In this document: one piece after another, positions 1 through 4,440 of the stretch | Numbering within the stretch: the stretch's first letter is position 1 | Layout: the number at the start of each line of letters is the position of its first letter | Assembly: GCA_044356825.1 (NCBI GenBank) | Contig: JBIKVM010000212.1 | Span: 1-5,058, forward strand | Length of the DNA stretch: 5,058 nt | Source of the DNA: JAUREX01 sp044356825 | GTDB lineage: Bacteria > Pseudomonadota > Alphaproteobacteria > Rhodobacterales > Rhodobacteraceae | Direction: 5' to 3' | Translations under genes and position numbers: made by a program | The notes under the pieces: model-generated | The model's input: the letters and a program-made list of their open reading frames with translations, nothing else | The model's database searches: none | What the model was told of the DNA's origin: nothing

Positions 1-77
1 GCCCCAACCCGCGCGGCCGCCGCCTGCGCGCCATGACCGACCGCCACCTGCGCAACCGCAAGCCGCTGTGCGCCTGA
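1..77 (+). CDS. C-terminal tail of an unidentified upstream gene (partial)
   Basis: The third forward frame is open from the left edge to a TGA at 75-77 and encodes about 24 residues, ending in RHLRNRKPLCA. Every visible codon in this frame ends in G or C, which is the pattern of the genuine genes to the right. The second frame, open to a TAA at 125-127, has many A/T-ending codons and is less convincing. The peptide is basic and too short for a family assignment, so no function is proposed. If real, the gene ends 67 nt upstream of hom on the same strand, close enough for co-transcription. Being at the edge, it could also be a chance open frame in G+C-rich DNA. Confidence 0.45.
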   Translation, partial: PNPRGRRLRAMTDRHLRNRKPLCA

Positions 78-144
78 ACGCGCGCAAGTTGCGCGGCGCG
101 CGCGAACAGGCTAAGCCGCGACGGTAAACGGCACGGAGACGGCG
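78..144 (+). promoter_or_regulatory. hom leader: odd palindrome and ribosome binding site
   Basis: This short gap holds a perfect odd palindrome at 81-95 (CGCGCAA, G, TTGCGCG), which can form a 5-bp hairpin with an AAGTT loop. No T-run follows, so it is at best a poor intrinsic terminator. A very weak promoter-like pair, TTGCGC at 89-94 and TAAGCC at 112-117 with 17-nt spacing, is present but matches the consensus poorly. The clearest element is GGAG at 135-138, six bases before the hom ATG at 145, which supports that start. No riboswitch or attenuator peptide is apparent. Confidence 0.3.
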
Positions 145-1431
145 ATGGCGGCCCCCCTCAGACTCGGCATTGCGGGCCTCGGCACGGTGGGGGCGGGCGT
201 GCTGCGCCTCTTGGCGGCGGAGCCCGCGCTGATCGCGGCCCGCGCCGGCCGCCCGATCGCGGTCAGCGCGGCAACCGCCCGCGACCGCAGCCGCGACCGC
301 GGCGTCGACCTTTCGGCGGTGGCGTGGGCGGATGATCCGGTCGCACTGGCGCGTCGCGACGATGTCGATGTCTTCGTCGAACTGATCGGGGGCGAGGACG
401 GGCCCGCGCGCGCCGGAATCGAGGCCGCGCTCGATGCGGGCAAGGATGTGGTCACGGCCAACAAGGCCCTGCTCGCGCGCCACGGCCAGACGATTGCGGA
501 GCGGGCCGAGGCGAAGGGCCGCGCGATCCGCTTCGAGGCGGCGGTCGCGGGCGGCATCCCCGTCATCAAGGCGCTGGGCGAGGGGCTGGCGGCCAACCGC
601 ATCAGCCGCGTGATGGGCGTCATGAACGGCACCTGCAACTACATCCTGACCCGGATGGAGGCGACGGGCCTGCCCTATGCCACCGTCTTCGAGGAGGCGC
701 GCGGCCTTGGCTATCTCGAGGCCGACCCGCGCCTTGACGTGGACGGGATCGATGCCGGGCACAAGCTTGCGCTTCTGGCGGCGCTCGCCTTCGGGACGCG
801 GGTCGATTTCGACGCGGTCGACCTCGAGGGGATCGGGCGCATCGCCATCGAGGACATCCGCCACGCCGCCGACATGGGCTATCGGATCAAGCTGCTCGGC
901 GTGGCGCGCATGACCGAGAGCGGGCTCGAGCAGCGCATGTCGCCCTGCCTCGTGCCCTCGGCCAGCCCGCTCGGCCAGCTCGAGGGGGGCACCAACATGG
1001 TCGTGCTCGAAGGTTCGGGCGTGGGCCAGATCGTGCTGCGCGGCCCCGGCGCGGGGGGCGGGCCGACGGCTAGCGCGGTGCTTGCCGATGTCATCGATCT
1101 TGCACGCGGCCACCGCGGCCCGGTCTTCGGGCAGCCGGCCGCAAGCCTCGCGCGTGCGGTGCCGACGCCCTCGGCCGTGCCCGCGCCCTATTACTTGCGC
1201 CTCGGCCTGCGCGACCGGCCCGGGGCGCTCGCGCAGGTGGCGGCGGCGCTGGGCGATGCGGGCGTGTCGATCGACCGGATGCGCCAGCGCGAGCATCAGG
1301 CCGATGTCGCCCCCGTCCTGATCGTGACCCACCCGACCCCACCCGAGGCGGTGTCGGACGCGCTCGGCCGCATCGCGCGGACGGGCGTCGCGGTGGGCGA
1401 GACGGTATCGATCCGGATCGAGAAGGTCTGA
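145..1431 (+). CDS. hom: Homoserine dehydrogenase with C-terminal ACT domain
   Basis: The enzyme reduces L-aspartate 4-semialdehyde to L-homoserine with NAD(P)H in the cytoplasm, at the branch leading to threonine and methionine. The 428-residue product has the usual length of the bacterial three-domain form. The Rossmann fold opens with GLGTVG (11-16) and continues with TANKALLA (104-111). The catalytic region has EAAVAGGIPVI (131-141), NGTCNYIL (161-168), and the family signature ending DVDGIDAGHK, which places the conserved acidic residue at D203 and the catalytic lysine at K207. PGAGGGPTASAV (301-312) is also typical. An ACT domain covers about 348-412 (RDRPGALAQVAAALGDAGVSI), which in this family mediates threonine feedback inhibition. 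The ATG start is supported by GGAG six bases upstream. It heads a probable operon, with sbtA starting 24 nt after its stop. Nothing looks broken and the identification is secure. Confidence 0.97.
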   Translation: MAAPLRLGIAGLGTVGAGVLRLLAAEPALIAARAGRPIAVSAATARDRSRDRGVDLSAVAWADDPVALARRDDVDVFVELIGGEDGPARAGIEAALDAGKDVVTANKALLARHGQTIAERAEAKGRAIRFEAAVAGGIPVIKALGEGLAANRISRVMGVMNGTCNYILTRMEATGLPYATVFEEARGLGYLEADPRLDVDGIDAGHKLALLAALAFGTRVDFDAVDLEGIGRIAIEDIRHAADMGYRIKLLGVARMTESGLEQRMSPCLVPSASPLGQLEGGTNMVVLEGSGVGQIVLRGPGAGGGPTASAVLADVIDLARGHRGPVFGQPAASLARAVPTPSAVPAPYYLRLGLRDRPGALAQVAAALGDAGVSIDRMRQREHQADVAPVLIVTHPTPPEAVSDALGRIARTGVAVGETVSIRIEKV

Positions 1432-1455
1432 ACCGAGCGGCCAGAGGGGGGCGCC

Positions 1456-2433
1456 ATGGAAGGCATCTTCGCGACCGCCGCCGACAATCTCGGGTCGCCG
1501 ATGATCCTGTGCTTCGTGCTGGGCGTGCTCGCGGCGCTGGCGCGGTCGGATCTGTCCTTTCCCGAGGCGGTGGCCAAGGGCATGTCGCTCTATCTTCTGT
1601 TCGCGATCGGCTTCAAGGGCGGGGTGGGCGTGGCCGAGCATGGCGGCGGGCTCGAGCTTGTCGCCGCACTCGGGGCCGGCGTGGTGCTCTCGGCCGCGCT
1701 GCCCTTCGCGGCCTATGCGCTCCTGCGCGCCGTGACGGGGCTTGGCGCCATCGATGCGGCGGCGATCGCGGCACATTACGGCTCGATCTCGATCGTGACC
1801 TTCGTCACCGCGACGCTGGCGCTCGAGGGTCAGGGCATCGCCTTCGAGGGCTACATGGTGGCCGTCGCTGCCGCGATGGAGGCGCCCGCGATCCTCTCGG
1901 CGCTCTGGCTCGCGGCACGCAGCCGGCCGGGCGGGATCGACGCCGGTGTCTGGCGCGAGATCCTCGTCAACGGCTCGATCGTGCTCCTGCTCGGATCCTT
2001 CGCGGTGGGCTGGATCACGGGCACCGAGGGGATGGCCGACATCGCCCCCTTCGTCGGCGCGCCGTTCAAGGGGGTGCTCTGCCTCTTCCTGCTCGACATG
2101 GGGCTGGTGACGGGGCGGGGCCTCATGGGCTCGCGCGCGGGCCTCGGACCGGCGCTGGTCGGCTTCGGCGTGGCGATGCCGCTCGTGGGCGGCGCGGCGG
2201 GGCTCGGGGCCGCGCTCCTCCTTGGCCTGTCGCCGGGCGGCACGGCGCTGCTGGCCGTCCTCGCGGCGTCGGCCTCCTATATCGCGGTGCCGGCGGCGAT
2301 GCGGGTCGCCCTCCCCGAGGCGAACCCCGCGCCCGCCCTCGCCCTCGCGCTCGGGGTCACCTTCCCCTTCAACCTCGTCATCGGGATCCCGGCCGCCATC
2401 GCCGCATCCCTCGCCCTGACCGGAGGCCCCTGA
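1456..2433 (+). CDS. sbtA: SbtA-family sodium-dependent bicarbonate permease
   Basis: This is an inner-membrane protein of the SbtA family (formerly DUF897), whose cyanobacterial members import bicarbonate with sodium. The 325 residues are almost wholly hydrophobic, with about ten membrane spans (roughly 14-29, 43-60, 68-91, 101-122, 132-154, 168-188, 197-219, 230-257, 262-284 and 293-320). Family-like stretches are LYLLFAIGFKGGVG (45-58), AAHYGSISIVTFVTA (105-119) and ASASYIAVPAAMRVALPEAN (271-290), then LALGVTFPFNL. The 105-150 and 270-311 regions resemble each other, consistent with the two-halves architecture of this fold. The linker between halves (about 153-167) is short, and the protein is smaller than Synechocystis SbtA (about 370 residues). 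A G-rich AGGGGGG tract precedes the ATG at 1456. It lies 24 nt after hom and overlaps sbtB by one base. The family is secure. Bicarbonate as substrate in this organism is inferred from the family and from the adjacent SbtB-like gene. Confidence 0.92.
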   Translation: MEGIFATAADNLGSPMILCFVLGVLAALARSDLSFPEAVAKGMSLYLLFAIGFKGGVGVAEHGGGLELVAALGAGVVLSAALPFAAYALLRAVTGLGAIDAAAIAAHYGSISIVTFVTATLALEGQGIAFEGYMVAVAAAMEAPAILSALWLAARSRPGGIDAGVWREILVNGSIVLLLGSFAVGWITGTEGMADIAPFVGAPFKGVLCLFLLDMGLVTGRGLMGSRAGLGPALVGFGVAMPLVGGAAGLGAALLLGLSPGGTALLAVLAASASYIAVPAAMRVALPEANPAPALALALGVTFPFNLVIGIPAAIAASLALTGGP

Positions 2434-2744
2434 TGCAGACCCACCCCGCAACCCGCGTCGAGATCATCATCGAGGCGGTGATGGAACGCCGCCTGTCCGA
2501 TCTGCTCCTCGCCGCGGGGGTCAAGGGCTTCACCATCCTGCCCGTCAGCGGCGGCTCGGGCCGCTCCGGCCACTGGAGCCGCGACGGCCAACCCGGCCGC
2601 GCCGGCGGCATGGTCGCCTTCGTCTGCCTCTGCCGCCCCGAGCGCGTCAATGATCTGCTCGAGGCGATCATGCCCGTCCTCGCGCGACACATCGGCGTCG
2701 TGAACGTGACCGACGCGCGGATCCTGCGCGCCGAACTCTTCTGA
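2433..2744 (+). CDS. sbtB: SbtB-type PII-like regulator of the SbtA permease
   Basis: This is a small cytoplasmic PII-like protein of 103 residues. Known SbtB proteins form trimers, bind adenine nucleotides including cAMP, AMP, ADP and ATP, and dock on the cytoplasmic face of SbtA to regulate transport. The sequence has the ferredoxin-like beta-alpha-beta pattern: RVEIIIEAVMERRLSDLLLAAGVKGFTILPV (8-38), a Gly/Ser-rich T-loop region with HWSRDG (39-59), then MVAFVCLCRPERVNDLLEAIMPVLA (60-84) and VNVTDARIL (90-98). Its ATG shares one base with the sbtA TGA (TGATG), a sign of translational coupling. A longer open frame extends far upstream inside sbtA but is only a frame shadow. The protein ends ILRAELF, without the C-terminal cysteine pair (CGPEGC) of several cyanobacterial SbtB proteins. 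A divergent ordinary PII protein is the alternative, but the neighbour and the length favour SbtB. Confidence 0.88.
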   Translation: MQTHPATRVEIIIEAVMERRLSDLLLAAGVKGFTILPVSGGSGRSGHWSRDGQPGRAGGMVAFVCLCRPERVNDLLEAIMPVLARHIGVVNVTDARILRAELF

Positions 2745-2761
2745 GCCTTGAGCAAAATCCC

Positions 2762-2788
2762 TTGCACGACGCCCCCCGAGCGGATACC
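2762..2788 (+). promoter_or_regulatory. Possible promoter of the tRNA-Ser gene
   Basis: TTGCAC at 2762-2767 and GATACC at 2783-2788, 15 nt apart, lie 10-36 nt before the mature tRNA 5' end. Both match sigma-70 consensus hexamers weakly (three of six each). The position fits an expected tRNA promoter, and the 53-nt gap after sbtB contains no other candidate. The call rests mainly on location. Confidence 0.3.
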
Positions 2789-2797
2789 CCACTCCTC

Positions 2798-2887
2798 GGA
2801 GACGTGGCCGAGTGGTCGAAGGCACACCCCTGCTAAGGGTGCAGACGGGAAACCGTCTCGAGGGTTCGAATCCCTTCGTCTCCGCCA
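2798..2887 (+). tRNA. tRNA-Ser (anticodon GCU)
   Basis: This is a complete class II tRNA that decodes AGC and AGU. The acceptor stem GGAGACG (2798-2804) pairs with CGTCTCC (2877-2883), followed by discriminator G2884 and an encoded CCA (2885-2887). The anticodon stem CACCC (2825-2829) pairs with GGGTG (2837-2841) around the loop CTGCTAA, with anticodon GCT at 2832-2834. The long variable arm AGACGG-GAAA-CCGTCT (2843-2858) marks it as a serine-type tRNA. The T arm is GAGGG-TTCGAAT-CCCTT (2860-2876). It sits at the border between the hom-sbtA-sbtB genes and a recombinase-bearing region, and tRNA 3' ends are frequent integration sites. No second copy of its 3' end is visible in this window. Confidence 0.97.
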
Positions 2888-2924
2888 CCGTGGCAGCGAA
2901 TCGCCCTCTCTCGATCTCTTTGGG

Positions 2925-2945
2925 CTTGGAAATTCCCCAAGTTTT
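2925..2945 (+). terminator. Weak candidate terminator of tRNA-Ser
   Basis: CTTGG (2925-2929) pairs with CCAAG (2937-2941) around AAATTCC, followed directly by TTTT. The hairpin is short and only moderately stable, but the stem followed by Ts, 38 nt past the tRNA 3' end, is the right arrangement for a rho-independent terminator. Confidence 0.35.
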
Positions 2946-2963
2946 CAATGCTTCTAACGCGCA

Positions 2964-3041
2964 CCCTCCTAACCGGGATCGGCGTGGCGCTGACCGTTTT
3001 CGCTCTCTGTGGGCCAATATTCTCCGCCCCTCCTAACCGGG
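2964..3041. repeat. Exact 14-nt direct repeat, two copies
   Basis: CCCTCCTAACCGGG occurs at 2964-2977 and again at 3028-3041, a 64-nt period, and the flanking bases differ. The period is not a multiple of three, so it is not a protein repeat. On the other strand it contains AGGAGG, but neither copy is followed by a credible open frame. It could be a recombinase or regulator binding site, a footprint of past insertion, or coincidence. Confidence 0.5.
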
Positions 3042-3153
3042 CCATTTTGGTGCGGCTTCTCCAAGCGATTGTAATGGCATGCGTATTCGCCACAGTCTGC
3101 CGCGGTTCGTTCCGAGTCGCGTGTCGGCTCATCGCGACCCGCAACCAACCTTC

Positions 3154-3171
3154 GCTGGCAGAAACGCCGGC
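3154..3171 (-). terminator. Stem-loop just after the CoiA-like stop codon
   Basis: GCTGGC (3154-3159) pairs with GCCGGC (3166-3171) with one G-U pair and a six-base loop. On the minus strand it begins two bases after the stop codon of the CoiA-like gene (3174-3176). No T-run follows, so it may act as a transcript-end stabiliser or a weak terminator, or be incidental. Confidence 0.3.
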
Positions 3172-3173
3172 AG

Positions 3174-4001
3174 TCATGGCCTCTCGGGCGTCGAAACCGG
3201 CACGAATGTCGCTACGCGCGCTTCTGGCCAGTTGAACCAGGCGCTGGCATCCGCGCCGCGCTGGAACACGCGCAAGCGCAAATTCACAGCGGACCATGGG
3301 CCCTCAAGGTAGAGCGTCCGAAAGCGTCGTGATCGGCGTTCGCCACCGCGCCGATAATGCTTGACCGCCCCCATCTCGTACCAGAGCGCCTCCTTCGTCA
3401 TTAGCATGTGGTCGGTGAAGGTCGCGCGCCAGAACTTGCGGGCACCCGGCTGGTACATCCAGAGCCCCTCATCACCGACCAACCCTGCCATCCAGAGCAT
3501 GTGGAAGGGGATCGGATAGCGATCAAGTACAACGGTCCCCGAGCGGGTGACCTCCGCGCTTTGCAGACTGCTCTCATCAAGAAACGGAACCCAGAGCTGT
3601 GCGATGCCGGCCCGTGCGAAGCTGTGCGCGCGCCTTTCGAGGTCAGGAACGGAGATCCGGGAATGCTGCAACTCGATTGCCAAAGGCGTGCCTGACCCTG
3701 GTGACCAGACCATGACGTCGGCACGCCGGTCTTCGGCCACCTCAATCGTCGCATATTCGGCCTCGACGCGCAGGCCGCGCGCTCTGAACGCGTCTAGCAA
3801 CACGCGCTTCGCTTCCAGGTGCGCGCGCGTCTCTCCCGTCCGAGCAATGCAACGCGCACGCGGCCTGTGCGCAAAATGCGCCACAACCTTGCGCCCGCGA
3901 CGGAGAATGACGGCTTCACGGCACACCGGACAGCAAAACGCATCATCGCGTTTTGCCTTTTCGGCGTCGATCCGTTCTTCTCCCAAGTGCGCGATCAGCA
4001 T
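3174..4001 (-). CDS. CoiA-like nuclease family protein
   Basis: This 275-residue protein resembles the CoiA competence protein family. In naturally transformable Gram-positive bacteria CoiA acts in processing or recombination of incoming DNA; its role elsewhere is unknown. The N-terminal part has a probable zinc site: C24-P-V-C27 followed by AHFAHRP (41-47) and C51. A restriction-enzyme-like core follows: HLEAKRVLLDAF (61-72), RRADVMV (92-98) and AIELQHSRIS (108-117). D95, E110 and Q112 form a D...ExQ variant of the PD-(D/E)XK site. The remaining 130 residues are rich in Trp and basic residues and unassigned. Two in-frame ATGs lie seven codons apart. The start at 4001 is preferred because GGAG stands eight bases before it, whereas the one at 4022 has no such site. 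It lies 52 nt after the helix-turn-helix gene on the same strand and may be co-transcribed. G+C is near 58% in a 60-nt sample, lower than in the metabolic genes, which suggests transfer. Confidence 0.82.
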   Translation of the reverse strand: MLIAHLGEERIDAEKAKRDDAFCCPVCREAVILRRGRKVVAHFAHRPRARCIARTGETRAHLEAKRVLLDAFRARGLRVEAEYATIEVAEDRRADVMVWSPGSGTPLAIELQHSRISVPDLERRAHSFARAGIAQLWVPFLDESSLQSAEVTRSGTVVLDRYPIPFHMLWMAGLVGDEGLWMYQPGARKFWRATFTDHMLMTKEALWYEMGAVKHYRRGGERRSRRFRTLYLEGPWSAVNLRLRVFQRGADASAWFNWPEARVATFVPVSTPERP

Positions 4002-4034
4002 GCCACCCACTCCGGAAGGCATCAGACCATGCGC

Positions 4035-4058
4035 GCTGAGGGCTCGGCAAGGCTCAGC
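4035..4058 (-). other. Inverted repeat over the stop of the helix-turn-helix gene
   Basis: GCTGAG (4035-4040) and CTCAGC (4053-4058) are perfect 6-bp arms separated by 12 bases, spanning the TGA of the upstream leftward gene and the gap before the CoiA-like gene. With no T-run it is a poor terminator. It might modulate read-through into the CoiA-like gene or serve as an operator. Confidence 0.3.
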
Positions 4059-4440
4059 TGTAGCCGAGAAGCGCGCGCTGCTCGGACCAGACCGGCGTCA
4101 TCGGGTTCAGAAGCTCGTCCATGCCGAGGGCCGGCGTGCGGCCGTCGAGGATCGCCTCGATGATGTCAGGCGCGAGCAGCGTGAGCCGCATGACGCGCGT
4201 GAGGTAGGATGCCGAGATGCGCTCATGGGCGGCGATCTCCTCGATCGTTGCAAAGCTTCCCGCATCGAGGAGCCGTTTCCAACGATAGGCCCGCGCCAGC
4301 GCCTTGATGAGCGTGCTGTCGGTGCGCCGCGGCTGCGCGGCGCCTTCGGGCAGGTGCATCTCCTTGCGCCCGCCACGCTTCACGACGCGGAAGGGCACGT
4401 GCACGGTGATCGTGTCGGGAATCGGCGTCGGGCGGGTCAT
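4054..4440 (-). CDS. Small ParB-like helix-turn-helix protein coupled to the recombinase
   Basis: This is a 128-residue protein of no named family that I can assign. The N-terminal segment ITVHVPFRVVKRGGRKEM (11-28) looks like short beta strands with a basic turn. Residues 43-60 (TLIKALARAYRWKRLLDA) are helical and basic. Residues 65-90 form a helix-turn-helix: TIEEIAAHERIS followed by ASYLTRVMRLTLLAP, then DIIEAILDG. This resembles the DNA-binding helices of ParB/KorB proteins without their N-terminal domain. The tail contains W118-SEQRALLG. Its ATG overlaps the recombinase stop as ATGA (4437-4440), which chooses this start over upstream in-frame Mets and implies translational coupling. From memory, similar small proteins follow serine recombinases in other alphaproteobacteria. 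A role as transcriptional regulator or as directionality factor for the recombinase is inference only. Confidence 0.75.
   Translation of the reverse strand: MTRPTPIPDTITVHVPFRVVKRGGRKEMHLPEGAAQPRRTDSTLIKALARAYRWKRLLDAGSFATIEEIAAHERISASYLTRVMRLTLLAPDIIEAILDGRTPALGMDELLNPMTPVWSEQRALLGYS

Larger units (their letters stand above)
2888..3173. other. Gene-poor junction between tRNA-Ser and the CoiA-like gene
   Basis: This stretch holds no convincing gene. G+C falls to about 58% by hand count over 2941-3060, against about 70% over 2461-2580 in sbtB. It contains an exact 14-nt direct repeat (2964-2977 and 3028-3041), a weak terminator-like hairpin at 2925-2945 and a stem-loop at 3154-3171. One forward open frame (2948-3235, 95 residues) has two hydrophobic stretches, but it lacks a ribosome binding site and runs into the 3' end of the CoiA-like gene. 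Lying between a tRNA and leftward-pointing island genes, it is a plausible place for an island boundary. Confidence 0.5.

Noticed and set aside
111..638. Minus-strand 175-residue open frame opposite hom
   Set aside because: It is Ala/Ser/Arg/Pro-rich low-complexity sequence on the complement of the secure hom gene.
1509..2744. A 411-residue open frame that runs through sbtA in another frame and ends as sbtB
   Set aside because: The upstream 300 residues are Arg/Gly/Ala-rich low-complexity translation of the sbtA reading frame shifted by two. The real sbtB begins at 2433, where the PII-like fold starts, so this is not a fusion protein.
2277..3017. Minus-strand open frames across the tRNA-Ser gene, with peptides such as KGFEPSRRFPV
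   Set aside because: These come from translating the antisense of a tRNA, a well-known annotation artefact, and they overlap sbtB and the tRNA.
2961..3041. AGGAGG ribosome binding sites on the minus strand within the 14-nt repeat
   Set aside because: No ATG stands at a suitable distance, and the nearest GTG frame simply reads into the antisense of the tRNA.
2948..3235. Forward 95-residue open frame with two hydrophobic stretches
   Set aside because: There is no ribosome binding site before the ATG, many codons end in A or T, no family is recognisable, and it overlaps the 3' end of the CoiA-like gene by 62 bases. A small membrane protein cannot be excluded but is not supported.
2833..3297. 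Minus-strand 154-residue open frame overlapping the CoiA-like C-terminus and the tRNA
   Set aside because: Its C-terminal residues are tRNA antisense translation and the rest overlaps the better supported CoiA-like frame.
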